From Micropterix aruncella (taxonomy: Eukaryota > Arthropoda > Insecta > Lepidoptera > Micropterigidae), in NCBI GenBank assembly GCA_944548615.1, contig OX155955.1, positions 13,184,027 to 13,248,026 on the forward strand: a stretch of DNA of 64,000 nt. Reading direction: 5' to 3'. Shown in pieces: positions 1 through 10,941 of the stretch. The position numbers were made by a program, and so were the translations under genes. The notes below the pieces were generated by a model. The model saw only the letters and a list, made by a program, of their open reading frames with translations, was not told where the DNA came from and did no database searches. Position 1 is the first letter of the stretch. Each line of letters begins with the position of its first letter.

Positions 1-865
1 CCATGTGCGAATAAAGACGTTTCACATACCAGTACACTTTAAAGAATGTGTTTTTGCCTAACCTTGTAACTATATGTTGACTGTGCCCTCTCTGTATATA
101 TTGAAATGTTGTGATGTATAATCCGGATATCTACTCATTACTATGAGATGTATATCCAAGGGCTTAGAAGAATAGACACATCATACACTGTCCCCCAGTA
201 AGGACAGAACTGCGTAAAAATGCACCTCAGTTCTGTTGTATTCTAACTCTATTCTGCACAATATTGGATCCATGCAAAAACCAGGATTCCAGCATGTATT
301 AATGAAGCACTGGCTCAAAAACAAATGTTATTACAGCGTAAACGACTATTTAACCGATAATGACAAACAAATATTACAACATATTCTTATTGTACTTCTC
401 AGGCATTTTAAAGCCTATTTTTATTTCATTTTAGCTTTATTTGCTGACAAACTGTAGATACTGTAATAATTGCATAATGATATTTTAATTTAAATTTAAA
501 TTTTAATTGACATTTCACATAGTTAGCAAATATTTAGTGTTGGATATTTACTATAATAATCTCTCGGTATTAGTTGCGATTATACTTATTATTTTTATTA
601 TTATGTTTAAACCTTTATCTTTTTCGAATTTGTTTTACTTTACTTGTGAAGTTAATATATATTTAATTGTAGTAAATATTTTACAACTTACAGGAAACTG
701 TAGCACATAAAATAGTACCACCGATTTTGTACGACCTACTACAGTCCGCTATAAATTATTATTATTATTATTATTATTATTTTGTAACAATTGATTTACA
801 ATTTTAAAATTGAAACAATCAAATATCTCTGGAAGTCGCAACATTTCAAATCGTAGCTTGTATAA
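1..865. other. AT-rich intergenic stretch, no gene seen
   Basis: No reading frame here looks like a known protein. The only clear structure is a run of ATT triplets near 757-780. The two short plus-strand frames (236-457, 507-710) have the low-complexity composition of AT-rich DNA. Confidence 0.6.
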
Positions 866-1010
866 TTTCAATTTCAATTTATTTATTTGCAAAAAATCTT
901 AACAGATTGTAAACTTAATATCTAAATACATTTAAATTACAATATATTCGTCCGTTTTTATAAAATCCAAATTGATCACCAGGTACATACAGTTCAAAGT
1001 TCTTCATTAT
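866..1010 (-). repeat. Probable LINE 3' tail, minus strand
   Basis: Read on the minus strand, the segment ends in AAATAAATAAATTG followed by repeated AAATTG units. Several insect non-LTR elements end their 3' UTR this way, and similar tails occur elsewhere in the window (7372, 30840). No coding remnant is attached, so only a 3' UTR piece is proposed. Confidence 0.35.
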
Positions 1011-1114
1011 TGCTTTTATGCAATGTCAACATGCAATATTTTAATACTGGCGATACTCAAAAATCAATATTAAGATGTACTTACTAAACGCAGGCAAATT
1101 TTTTCAATGCAGGA

Positions 1115-1221
1115 TCATATGAATACGTACAGAGACTTGCACGATACCGCCCAATGAAACTTAGGGTCAGGCACGCCGTGACCCGGAATAATATCGCCAG
1201 CAGCGCAAATAATTTCCATAC
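1115..1221 (-). CDS. Candidate terminal coding exon, unassigned
   Basis: On the minus strand a pyrimidine-rich tract ending TTTCTCTCATTTCAG (1222-1236) is followed by GTATGGAAATT, a good acceptor context, in a patch richer in GC than its surroundings. Two frames stay open after the acceptor. One starts at an ATG (1219) and runs 34 codons, beginning MEIICAAGDIIPGHGVPD, to a TGA at 1115-1117. The other begins VWKLFALLAILF, which is hydrophobic like a signal peptide, and stops at 1084-1086. I recognise neither product. No upstream exon or poly-A signal was tied to it. It may be a chance splice-like site. Confidence 0.2.
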
Positions 1222-1487
1222 CTGAAATGAGAGAAACGTGCTTTTAACATTGGGCCATCAATATACGAGTAAAACGAGAACGCGGGCGCAGGCGGATACA
1301 CAAGAGCAGACTATTTCAATATAACAACAAATAAACGAAATGTAATCTATTCTTTCCCCATAAATATACACCATACTTCTGCAAAGAGTGCCTTAAATTT
1401 AAGAAATGATTCCTGTGATAAAATAAAGATAAAAACGTGAAAATATTTATTTCCTGTTTTTTTTTTTGGGGGAATTATGGGATTTTT

Positions 1488-2085
1488 GAGCAACTTCATT
1501 GGCTTCCTATTCGCGATCGAAGAAATTTTCATACGTTGTCGCTACTCTACAACATACTCAATAACCCCACTTCACCCTCCTATCTAAAGGAGAATTTCCA
1601 CCCTTTGGGAGGCCACGGTCTTCCACTTCGATCAAGCCGGGATAACACACTCGCCATTCCGATACATCATTCTTCTGTTTACACGCACTCTTTTACAGTC
1701 CATTCTGCTCGTTTATGGAATCAGCTCCCTCACTCTATCAGGCATGCACCTTCGCTGCATACTTTCAAAAAATTGTTGAAGAAACATTTATTTTTACACA
1801 GCCACTAACCAAATACCTCACCTTGTCCTCTCCTTTATCTTTCCCTGGGCAACCTTAGCATAAGTTACTGACATGTATCTGTATAAGTTTATTTTAAATT
1901 TAACTTTACTACTTCTTTGTGTATTGTACGGTGAAAATTAGGAATTATTTTATCAAATGGTTGACTGTAAGATATAGCAATAGCGATAAGTCCGCTATTT
2001 GTGCATAAATTGTCTTTTTTATAAAACCAGCGTAATATTCATTAGGTTATGTTTTTATAGCACAATAAAGTTATTCTATTCTTTT
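1488..2085 (+). mobile_element. 5'-truncated non-LTR retrotransposon: RT C-terminus plus 3' UTR
   Basis: The frame ending at 1808 carries the C-terminal tail typical of CR1/Jockey-like reverse transcriptases: LHWLPIRDRRNFHTLSLLYN, then LWNQLPHSIRHAPSLHTFKK and a basic end. The seven RT motifs and the endonuclease are missing, so only about 106 codons remain. The ATG at 1437 lies in unrelated sequence upstream and is not a real start. The 3' UTR continues to an AATAAAG followed by TTATTCTATTC near 2065-2085 and shares a 'gcgataagtccgc' block with another LINE 3' end near 18240. A dead 5'-truncated insertion. The clade is uncertain. Confidence 0.75.
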
Positions 2086-2089
2086 AATT

Positions 2090-2875
2090 TCGGGAGATTA
2101 CTCTAAATGAAAAACTGACATCTAAATAATTTTTAAATTTTCCTGTTTTAGGCCTTCGCTACTGAGGAAAAGCATATGCTCGACTTTCAGATTTGCAAAT
2201 TTTATTTATCGCTAACGAAAGTTGTAGACGATTTTCCTGTAAAATAATCTTCTGTCATTAATGTTCTCCTAATATCCAAAGACATTTCTTTGAAGGAGAG
2301 ACTTACGACTACAAACAAAAAAATATATTTTCCAACATTATTTCCATCATTATATCATTATCTATTTTACTTTATTAGGTCTAGCATATTAGGTCTAGTG
2401 TAGGTCCGAGGAAAAGACATTTGACTAGATATTTAATCCTTGTCTTTTTTCAGTTTTCAAGAAATGACAAGATCAATTAAGGTGACAAAATAATATTTAC
2501 TGTTTCTTTATACATATTATAATTATTATTTTATTGTATTTTAACCATTGTTTGTAAAGTTCGAATTTTGCTTTTTTTCATTTTCAGGAGTTGACAAGAT
2601 CTCATATGTTCAGCGGGTCGATCAACACCACGGAGATAATCGGAAACAAATAAAGAAAGACCAAAAAAGTTGTTATATCTACGTATTAAGTATATCAATA
2701 AATAATTTTCAACGATATTATAAAGAAAACTATTTGAAAATTTGTCCTTTTCGAAACAAGTAAATTACTTTCATTTTCCAGTGCTATATTAAAGTAGGTA
2801 AGTAATAATAACATCCTGATTGTTTTCGCCGTGTTTGATATCTGCCCATCATTAGACTGTACCTATACCACAGTA
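2090..2875. other. AT-rich stretch, no gene seen
   Basis: No coding or repeat signature beyond weak local similarity between the segments near 2440-2475 and 2565-2610, both containing a pyrimidine run, TTTTCA and TGACAAGATC. The 71-aa frame at 2548-2763 has no recognisable motif. Confidence 0.5.
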
Positions 2876-2879
2876 TAAT

Positions 2880-3090
2880 AACACCCAGTAAGTTCACTCA
2901 AGAGCTACAAGGCAATGCGGGAAGAGGATGCGACGGAAGTGGGGCGAGGGGTAAGTCGTGTCGCGTCCTTAGGCCCATAGTTACGGTGCTGTGGGCTGTG
3001 ACGCGCTGTGGGCGCAGTTTGTGTCCGCTCTTACGTCGGGTGTGTTTATTACTTTTTTGAACCGGTGTCAACGGGGCTACGGACGCTACA
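2880..3090 (+). promoter_or_regulatory. CpG-rich patch with a donor-like site
   Basis: The segment is clearly richer in G+C and CpG than its neighbours and contains GAGG|GTAAGTCG, a strong 5' splice donor-like sequence (GT at 2951). It could be a first exon or promoter-proximal region. No TATA box, initiator or reading frame supports this further, and an unrecognised GC-rich repeat is equally possible. Confidence 0.2.
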
Positions 3091-3622
3091 TACGGGTTCC
3101 GTTACACAACCACCTCGAGCGGCGCGGCTCGTTTCTCATCTAGCCTAGGGCGGCTCGGCGTTAATATTTGATTACAATGTTTTTGTCGAATTTTAATATT
3201 TTTTGTGTAGCTTGTATACGAGATATTCCAACCAAAATTTCACAATGTCACAAACAAGGCCTAGCAAGGTATCGTGTGCCAAATTTCAATAGTCCAATAC
3301 TTCGAGACTGAAATATGACTAATGCGCCATCTGGTGAAACGATTTCAACTACAACCTTTTCAACTCTTGCCATGACTAAATGATGCATGCATGCCAAATA
3401 TCAGCTCAATCAGATTAGGCGTCAGGGCGCTATCGTGGAGGAATGCACATACACAGTCACACAGACAGACAGACATACACTCAAGCAGACTTCAATATGT
3501 TAATGGTCTTAATCGTCTAGGGGGGGGGGGGGGGGTCAAAACGGATATTTCCTTCTTCATCTCAAAATAAAAATCCCGTTCACAATACTTTCCCTCCTGG
3601 TCGGTTGGTGGGCCGGGAAAGT
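3091..3622 (+). repeat. Dispersed repeat Y, near-complete copy
   Basis: One of about ten related pieces in this window. Shared blocks, in order: GGTTCCGTTRCA...GAGCGGCGCGG; CAACCAAAATTTCACAATGT; ACAAGGC; a TATGACTA-TGCGC segment; TTTCAACTACAACC; TGCCATGACCAAATGATGC; an ACACAGACAGACA run; and a closing block ending in GGGAAAGTAAAA. This copy has a 17-bp G run (about 3520-3536) in the closing block. No protein is encoded. The superfamily is not recognised. It behaves like a non-autonomous mobile repeat of roughly 0.5-0.6 kb. Confidence 0.65.
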
Positions 3623-3702
3623 AAAACGAATGTTGGAAACGCTGTGCCCCATTTGTGCGACGTTATTCTCTTTCTCTTTTCTTTTCTCTCGTTTTCTTGT
3701 AG

Positions 3703-3811
3703 GCTGGATCCGCCTCACAAACGGAGCACAATACGATACAAGTCCCTTTAGTCATAAAGACGGCAAGAAAGGCTCTTACCGTGGCGCCGCACGTTTTCCG
3801 GATATTCTCAG
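3703..3811 (+). CDS. Candidate internal exon, unassigned
   Basis: A long pyrimidine tract (3665-3700) ends in TTTTCTTGTAG, followed by 109 bp of balanced composition and then TTCTCAG|GTGATT, so both splice sites look good. Two frames are open throughout: one begins AGSASQTEHNTIQVP, the other WIRLTNGAQYDTSPFSHKDG. I recognise neither. It lies directly after a Y repeat. With no neighbouring exon identified it may be a chance pairing or part of an unknown element. Confidence 0.25.
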
Positions 3812-4150
3812 GTGATTATATATAAAACATGACACAGGGCGGACGGACGGTAATATTTCCGGCGCCGCGAGGCAGCTGAAATTCAGACGTAGCATTACCG
3901 AAATGGAAAAAAGTAATGAAACCACAGCGCGGTAATAATAAAACAACTTTTATTTACAATATACACGTGGCGGGGCGCCCGCGCCGCACTCAGCGAAATA
4001 AATGGCGGGCACGTAGTAGTCCAGGAGCCAGTTGTCTGTTGCTGCTGGCTCCCGACATATTGATTTTTATCATGCAGGTACCCGGATAGATCTCTTGGAA
4101 ATGTCAATATTTTAGTCGCCTTTAGTTTATCAGGCAATTTATTTTAAAAA
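3812..4150. other. Unassigned stretch between candidate exon and Y repeat
   Basis: Mixed-composition DNA with a GC-rich core near 3835-4010 containing GGACGGACGG and several GGCGCC-like motifs. The minus frame at 3895-4137 has no recognisable motif. Confidence 0.4.
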
Positions 4151-4151
4151 A

Positions 4152-4515
4152 CGGACTGATTTCATCTGAAAATTAATTTCATAAATAAAATCGATGCGCG
4201 CCCTCTCTCGTCCGGCGGACTAACCCACTTGGGTTCCATTATAAAACCGCCTCTGGCAGCGCTATTTTTTTCTCGGTTAGCCTCGGGGGCTTGGCGCTAA
4301 TATTCCAAAATTTCACAATGCACCCAACAAGGCACTCGTGTACCAATTTTTAAGTGTAAATGTCCAATATTTCGAGATTGAAATATGACTACTGCAATGG
4401 ACTGCGGTGGACCGATTTGAACAACAACCTTTTTAACTATTGCCATCACCAAATGATTCATAAGTGTTAAATTTCAGAATACAAACAGACAGACTACAAA
4501 CAGAATACAAACAGA
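4152..4515 (+). repeat. Dispersed repeat Y, diverged copy
   Basis: Carries the Y blocks GGACTGATTTCATCTGAAAA, TAAATAAAATCGATG, GGGTTCC, ATTTCACAATGCACCCAACA and TATGACTACTGC in the same order as the copies at 3091 and 6635, ending in an ACAAACAGACAGAC run. It lacks the closing block. Confidence 0.6.
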
Positions 4516-4576
4516 CAGTCTGGGAAAAATATTGGATTTCTTCCTACAATATCGTTTTGTTATTACGGTTTTATAC

Positions 4577-4760
4577 AGAATAAATATTATTTATTTATTT
4601 ATTTATTTAGGTACATAGGATTAGGTATACAGTTCATTCATTGGTCATGTAATCTTATAATAATTATATAAATTATTTAATAATTAATATAGGGAGGTTT
4701 AACACATCTTACATGACCTTTACTGCCAATAGCACATCTAGTAGTAGTAGTAGTAGTAGA
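4577..4760 (-). repeat. Probable LINE 3' end with AAAT-type tail, minus strand
   Basis: A TTTA tandem run (about 4587-4610) is the reverse complement of an AAATAAAT tail, followed by A/T-rich 3'-UTR-like DNA. A TAG trinucleotide run lies at 4738-4760. It may belong to the coding remnant just to the right, but the junction is not clear. Confidence 0.35.
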
Positions 4761-4840
4761 TGGAGTGGGGGGCTTGTTTCCAGCCCTTGATGTCACCTAG
4801 ATCTGTAAGGTCTTTTGTAACTACCCACTGTGTGATTAGG

Positions 4841-5105
4841 TCAGTGGTCAGCTAGTAGCCCGGTACTTCTTACCAGTCCAAGCAGGTCACTGACCTTCAA
4901 GTTGGGCAGATCGCTGGGTAAACTGTGTCTTTTGGCGGCGAGCCCTGGACAGCGACCAACAATGTGTATGCTGTCTTCAGGTTCCTCGCCGCATATTCGG
5001 CAATCCTTGCTCTCAGTCAAACCAAGGTTGAATAGATGAGCTCTAAGGGTCGTGTGTATCGTAGCACATCTAACTAGGCGATAATTTGGCCCGTCTCTAG
5101 ATGTG
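4841..5105 (-). pseudogene. Non-LTR retrotransposon C-terminal fragment with Cys/His knuckle
   Basis: The minus-strand translation contains TLRAHLFNLGLTESKDCRIC, then GEEPEDSIHIVGRCPGL and an AAKR segment. This H...L-G-x-C-x-x-C...H...C-P pattern is the C-terminal knuckle found after the RNase H or RT part of I, R1 and Jockey-group elements. Only the last ~85 codons survive, with no RT motifs. The upstream codons to 5167 do not resemble the family. A 5'-truncated or fragmented dead copy. Confidence 0.6.
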
Positions 5106-5268
5106 CATATTTTTATGCAAGTGTTTTTTTTAAATAAATTATTTGGACCCACCACCTGTATATACACATAAATATACCAATTTTATAAAAAATATAGCTA
5201 TGTAATAAATATATACATTTATAGTTGTAATTTAATAAAATTTAATTAAGAAAAATAGACAAGTGATA

Positions 5269-5520
5269 CTAAATAAACTGTCGTGCGTTGCAAAGAAGTT
5301 GATCAGATTTTACATATCCCTTGTTAAATAGCCATCTATTAAGGTTTGCTTTAAATATTTTTATGTTAGGATAATTTTTCATGTCTTCACTAAGGGAATT
5401 ATATAATCGTAAGTTTGTTGAATTGCAAGGAATTTTGTTGAAACTCCATTACTCAATTATATGTTCCTCATGCTCCGTACGGGTAATACGAAAATAACGG
5501 TATAATGTAGCTTCAACATG
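5269..5520 (-). pseudogene. Second LINE RT C-terminal fragment
   Basis: On the minus strand one frame reads HVEATLYRYFRITRTEHEEH, then an in-frame TAA, then LRLYNSLSEDMKNYPNIKIF followed by KANLNRWLFNKGY, and stops at a TAG (5269-5271). The LYNSLS..MK..PNIK.FK..L..WL arrangement matches the tail of CR1/Jockey-like RTs. The internal stop and absence of the catalytic core show it is dead. It is unrelated in sequence to the fragment at 4841-5105. Confidence 0.55.
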
Positions 5521-5764
5521 ATTCTTGTAACTGACTATAACTTTACGTATGTAATAACATGCTGTCATGGAAAAAGCAAGATCTCGTTGTTCGCCGTAAT
5601 GGATGTGCGGTGTAATTACTATGCCCGTGACATGGTAACTACACCGTTACGCGTCATGTTGATACATACGTAAGAGTCACAGTAGATGTTATATACCTAA
5701 TTCCTTTTGAAACATGCATATGTCCTTGCATTAGCGTTATATTTTTCTAAGTGTACATACAGAC

Positions 5765-5895
5765 TACCATCTGGGAATGGTCTTAATCGTCTCAGGGGGC
5801 TCAAAATGTATTTCCGTCTTCATCTCGATTTTTTGTTTAACGCGTTCACCAAACTTTCCGTTATCGTCGGTTGGTAGAACGGGAAAGCAAAAGTA
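5765..5895 (+). repeat. Repeat Y, closing block only
   Basis: Matches the 3' part of the Y copy at 3091-3622: ATGGTCTTAATCGTCT, AGGGGGCTCAAAA, TTCATCTC, GTTCAC.A.ACTTTCC and CGGGAAAG.AAAA. A solo fragment. Confidence 0.55.
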
Positions 5896-6630
5896 TGTTC
5901 TGTGTAGAGATGGGTCACTCGGAACTTACGCGGTATGATCGGTTGGAGGCAGTGGGTTTTATTTCTCGTATCATGTCGATGTACTTCCTAAGAGGATAAT
6001 GTCCGGCTATTATTATAGAATACAATAGAATTCGCAAAGAGCTACTTGATTAAAAAAAATCATATACAGTCAATATCCCTAGTTTCTGGAAGTACTCTCG
6101 ACATGACTGCCCTGGAACAATACTCACTATCGCTGGCTCTTTTCTGTAAAATGAATACAACTTTGAAGTGCACTGCAGTAACCCATAGAAGATTATCTTA
6201 GCGCAGATGTGGTCGAACTAGAGCGCAATCACCTCGTATATAGTCATGCAACTCCTGATACGTAACAGAGCAAAGCAGAATGACAACAGTTTAGACTTAG
6301 CATATGCAAAACTCCAGGACATCATTTCATCTAGGTGTAGTCCGAAGAATTTATCTAATTCTTTTCAGAGTCATTTGATTTGCGTGTCTAATGTCGTAGG
6401 GTAAACAGCAGCGGGCTTCCATGCAATAGAGGCAGGTTAAAAGTCCGCGCCGCCTTTAGCGTTTTCGCAAGTGCCCCTGAAAAACATTTTATTATAATTG
6501 CCGAGAGGTGAATGATGCTCTTATTCTGCCTGGGCACGGCAAAAAAGATAAGTTACATTTTGAATGAAATGTGTTCGGCGGCGAGATATTATTTATTTAT
6601 ACACCTTTTTGAAATACCGCAATAATATTT
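5896..6630. other. No gene or repeat recognised
   Basis: Mixed-composition DNA without a credible frame. A GC-richer patch near 6400-6480 has no identifiable element. Confidence 0.45.
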
Positions 6631-6634
6631 TAAA

Positions 6635-7030
6635 AAATCGATTGTGTCACTTCAAGGCTCTCCCGGCGAGTAGCCAAGGACTGATTTCATCTGAATATTC
6701 AATTCATAAATAAAATCGATAAGCGCCTCTCTCGGCCAGCAAACGAACCCGGTTAGGTTCCGTTGCAACAACTTTGGGCGGTGCTGCTTGTTTCTCGGCT
6801 AAGAGCGGGGTTGGGGCAAGCGCCAACAGAGGGCGTTAATATTTGAGTAAAATGTAGTGTAGTTTGTATATGACATATTCCAACCAAAATTTCACAATGT
6901 GATTTTGACCCAACAAGGCATGTGTACCAAAATTTCAAGTATCTATGTCTAATACTTGTCCATATGAGACTGATATATGACTAGTGCGCTTTCCTGGTGG
7001 ACTAATTTCAACCACAAATGTTGCATGGAA
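6635..7030 (+). repeat. Dispersed repeat Y
   Basis: Begins AAAATCGATTGTGTCACTTC, continues with AGTAGCCAAGGACTGATTTC, AACCCGGTTAGGTTCCGTTG, CCAACCAAAATTTCACAATG and CAACAAGGCATGTGTACC, and fades near 7030 without the ACACAGACAG run. It is the best copy here for the 5' part of the family. Confidence 0.65.
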
Positions 7031-7254
7031 TGAAATTAAATCTGTAAATGAAATTCATCGGTAGTTTGGATTTTGTCGACAATATCAGTAAGTATGGTTA
7101 TATCTATATATCGAATAACATATGTTAATAGGCATACCAATTGTATACATACTATTATATGCATACATCTATCTACTTAAATTTAATATAATTTAGTCAT
7201 TGCATACAATTAGTAATTGCATACAATGATAAGCAATTGATACCTCATAAGTAA

Positions 7255-7372
7255 ACTCTAATAATATAATAGATTAAGCCTATAGTTTCTAATTCTTGTA
7301 ATTCTTTGTAATTGCAATAAATGTACCTTTATAAATTTAATAAACAAATTTGAATTTGAATTTTGAGTTTAT
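7255..7372 (+). repeat. LINE-like 3' end with TTGAA tail
   Basis: AT-rich 3'-UTR-like DNA with TTGCAATAAATG, then AATAAACAAATTTGAATTTG and a further AATTTTG unit. The AATAAA signal followed by short-period repeats is typical of an insect LINE end. No coding part is visible upstream. Confidence 0.45.
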
Positions 7373-8600
7373 ACCTATTCTTCGAGCTGTTATCGGATAC
7401 TAAAAATATACGGCGTTATGGAAATCGCATTGTCATGATGGCAAATGATTGATGAAACTACTTTCGATGCTCTCGATAGCTCGCTATGTTTATCTAACAA
7501 CTTGCCAATGCTTACTAATAATAGTAATAAAATAAATTTGCAGCTACAAGAAATTGTCAAAAAACACAAAGCTACAAACTGAAAATTGAAAATAGACAAA
7601 GATAGACAAGATACTTAATAAAACTAAAAACGCTGCAAATTAAGGGTATCCTCAGGATATCTCTTAACCTGGTTTTCAGGACACACCTATCATCGGTATC
7701 ACTATCAAACGAAATTAAAGCAACCAAAATAAAATTTCAAAAATTCAAAATCAAAATAATCAATATCAAATATCCACGATAAAAATGTATAAACAAATAA
7801 AAAAACAGTAGGTAATAATAATCAAATTACCAGGTAATCATTCCAAAAATATATAAAAATCCAAAATATTTGGCTTCTAAAATTTTCCTAATATGTAGAC
7901 AAATTTATTTTTCACTTTTTCCACTTTGTAATAAAGATACATGATAAATGTTGTGGTAGCCTCAATATTTTAATTACTCTTTCGTATTATCGCTTTGTCA
8001 TTGATCCCGGCGTTTAAATTGCATTTAAAAATTTCCATCGTCGAAATTTGAAGCACTGGAGTGTTAGTAAAAAAAAATGGTAATCCAGTCCAAAATTGGG
8101 TATTTCTCGTCTCCTTTGTGTTTTTGTTGCGTCTAATTTATTTTTTCTGATATTACACAGCGATATGGAGGGTTCTGTATTGCTTGTAGATACAGTTTAG
8201 TTAGCCGAATAAAAACTGGTTGCCCCATTCATAAAAGCAATACTTACCAGAGGAAACTTATGAAAGCGTTTTATAGCTAGGATCAACGATGCCAAGTCAT
8301 AAAAATTTATGACACGGCTGACACGAGGGTGAGATATCTGTTGCCGATAGCAACAAATTAATTAGGGGCACGTTCTGGGGTCAGTATCTTAGGTTGGGGG
8401 TCTGGAGTTATAAATAAATATCAATAAAAAGTAACGACTCCATTACTGTAATTTTGTAATTAAACATTACTACCAAAATTCTTCGTTTCTTTCACTAGAA
8501 ACCATAGACATTTGTGTTTTTTTTTAATCTGGCTATTATTATAGTTTATAAAAGATAAACATACAATTATCTTTTAACTAAAAAGGCCAGATATCTCTTT
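7373..8600. other. AT-rich stretch, no gene seen
   Basis: Low-complexity AT-rich DNA. The 69-aa minus frame at 7390-7599 has only a hydrophobic stretch and no family signature. No inverted repeats of note. Confidence 0.5.
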
Positions 8601-8603
8601 AAA

Positions 8604-9120
8604 GGCCGAACTCACGATTCAGCTCCTATTCAGTAGCCTCCTCGAGTGAGGGACTACCCCGGGAAGGACTCTCGCGTTTAAAGCCACACGCGTCAGCCAA
8701 CCGGTTGTGCACTCTGACTAATTACTGAAGGGGTGTGGAGACTATGGAAATTTACTGTATCCTAAGCAGCGGGGGTGGATGTTGATCTGTTGTCATGCCA
8801 CGCTTGAAACGACCTATGGGCCACCCGATCCCGAGTGGCATTACGCGCAAAGGATGCCTAGGTCCGCGATAAATTCATATTGCATCGCAACAGGTAGAGG
8901 CTGCACAAGCGACTTCGGTCCCGTAATCAGTCGGGAGGTCGGAGGTTTCCTAAAGGTTAATTCCAGACGAAGATATCCTACCAAAACTGGTAGTGAGTGG
9001 GGGAGATGGCCCACTGGGTTACCTTTCAGTCTTCTACGCTCACCCCCATGCAGACAGAAATATCATTACCGTTAAAACTTCCTGTGGTGACGGGTTCCTC
9101 GTTGTAGTCGACATCTCCAA
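8604..9120 (+). repeat. CpG-rich repeat X, subfamily B
   Basis: First of five X copies. It shares GAACTCACGATTCAGCTCC, ATTCAGTAGCCTCCTCGAGT, AGCGGGGGTGGATGTTG, TCATGCCACGCTTGAAACGA, AACCAGTCGGGAGG, GGTTAATTCCAGACG and a GACGGGTTC...GTTGTAGTCGACA end with the copies at 32300 and 49265. It is internally shortened. The frame 8779-9075 crosses these blocks and is not conserved in other copies, so it is not treated as a gene. Origin unknown. Confidence 0.65.
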
Positions 9121-9958
9121 GAATGTCTATAAAATATATCTAACAGCTTATTGAGCAAGGAGGCATGACCTATTTGCACAGAAGGCAGCAAAAATGATCC
9201 AATAGAAAACTTCACCCCTTAAGAGAACTGTCATTCTACTGAATCAGCTACTATAAAAACCAGTGAGATATCCATCTCACTGGTTTTTATCACTTTCCCG
9301 TTTTATCGTTTTTATATCTGTACCTAACTGTCTAATTGCTCATATGTAATCCTTCATTGTTATTTAGTTTTTTGAAGTGTTTTTTTCAGCTGATTTTTTT
9401 ACTGTCGACGTGTTTTACTGCACATGGTTTTTCTATTTCCTTGAGATAAATTGACTTGTAATTATAAAGTACGGAGAACAAATTGGGTTAACCTGTCATA
9501 ACGTCTGTACATGTCTATATATTTGTTTTATTTTAAATATATAAATAAATTTACTAAATAAGCGCTGAGATATTGCCTTGTCACCCTGGATGGATGAGAA
9601 GAACCTAAATTCGTTAATAAATATATTGATTTGTTATAAACGATTGTTTATAATCATCTTCTCCTCTCAACAAACGTTTACAGATGTTCGTAGAACGAAA
9701 GCTCCACATATTTCAATGTGTAAGAAATGTCACATATTTTAAGCTAGTTTTTTTTGGTTGTTTTCCTATATGATTTCCATTAAAAAAAGGTGGCAAAATG
9801 TGTTTTCTAAAAAAAACAGTTCTTTCATTTTAAATCGAAATGAAACTCTAAAACAAGTTAATTTATGTACGGATTTGATGAGTTATAATAATAAATGTTT
9901 GAGTTATATTAATTACATAAATGGCCTGTGCAAAGCGCAAATGCGCCAATTGTCTGTA
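9121..9958. other. Unique flank left of the duplicated block
   Basis: AT-rich, with a perfect hairpin (listed separately). This is single-copy flank in this window: the right-hand copy of the duplicated block begins only at the base matching 9959. Confidence 0.5.
9253..9290. other. Perfect 17-bp inverted repeat (hairpin)
   Basis: Arms ATAAAAACCAGTGAGAT (9253-9269) and ATCTCACTGGTTTTTAT (9274-9290) are exact reverse complements around a 4-nt loop. The stem is too short for a typical animal pre-miRNA. It may be the collapsed core of a foldback element. Confidence 0.7.
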
Positions 9959-10221
9959 ATACAAATAAGAATTACGTGTTAGAAAAACTACCCTCTTCGT
10001 TTGCGGGCCACGCTAGAAGCCCATCCCATCTAAATGCTGTTTTCAAGTTTCTGTTAGTAAGTTCGATTAATAAGGTTATGTACTATCAGTATTATCTTTT
10101 ATGTACTATCAGTATATTGCCAGCTCAACGATTTGGCAAAGCGCTTTGAAATGGAAAGGCGATAAAGCGTAATCAATGGACCGCAATGGCCCAGGCTTAC
10201 AAGGTCTAAAGCAACACATTC

Positions 10222-10580
10222 CTATATAAACAATACGTCGTAAGCTCTCTCGGCCGCCGTAACGAAATTGACTTTTAACGACGCCATTTCACTCGTTAGC
10301 GTTTCAGGGCAGCGACAATCGACCGGGCGGACTTTCACTGAGGCGATCGCAGCTAAGCGCTATCTCGGGACTCGCATCTACCGATTTCGCACGGAGAACA
10401 ATATCCCGTTCCCGCTGCACGTACAGCCATACGCAAACATCACACATCATCCGATTCACCAGTGTGTAACGAGTGTGTATGTACGGCACGAGAATGAGTC
10501 TATTCTCACGAACGCTTGCGTATTTGAGCATTTGTCAAATGCGAGGTCTCTCAAAAGTTATTACAATGGTAGGTATTCTG
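10222..10580 (+). promoter_or_regulatory. TATA-like motif with CpG-rich downstream segment
   Basis: CCTATATAAACA (10221-10232) is followed by a CpG-rich, balanced-composition segment to about 10560 and a donor-like ACAATG|GTAGGTATT (GT at 10570). It could be a core promoter and first exon. Frames are open on both strands (135 aa plus, 75 aa minus), which argues for composition rather than coding. The equivalent is at 19276-19634. Confidence 0.2.
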
Positions 10581-10941
10581 CAGTATTCGTTAATTTTAGG
10601 AGTGTATGGGGGAGGGGACAATGGGCACGGCATTTTTACTTAAAACACCGTTTACACATAAACTACGCATTCTAAAATTGTGTAAAAAATTGGGCAAACT
10701 AATAAAAGAGTAGCTTCATGATCAGTGATAGTCGTTATGTCGACAAGACTATTATATTCGCAGTAAAACAATCGAAGCGCTTCATTACACAGAGTAAAAG
10801 GGAAATTCAGAAATTGGCCAAAGTATAAATAATTTTGTAATAATAATTATTTGGAGTCAAAGGATATAGAACCATTGAGAGGCGTAACCATTGTTTTTTT
10901 TATTATTTGGTTTGTATGAAATTCTAGGGGCCAAAATATCC

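Noticed and set aside
1437..1487. ATG at 1437 as the start of the LINE-derived protein
   Set aside because: The codons before 1488 include a homopolymer run and do not resemble any RT; homology begins at the LHWLPIRD block.
10268..10675. 135-aa plus frame (and 19322-19729) as a conserved duplicated gene
   Set aside because: A minus-strand frame is open over the same CpG-rich bases, no motif is recognisable, and preservation in the two copies is expected if they are alleles.
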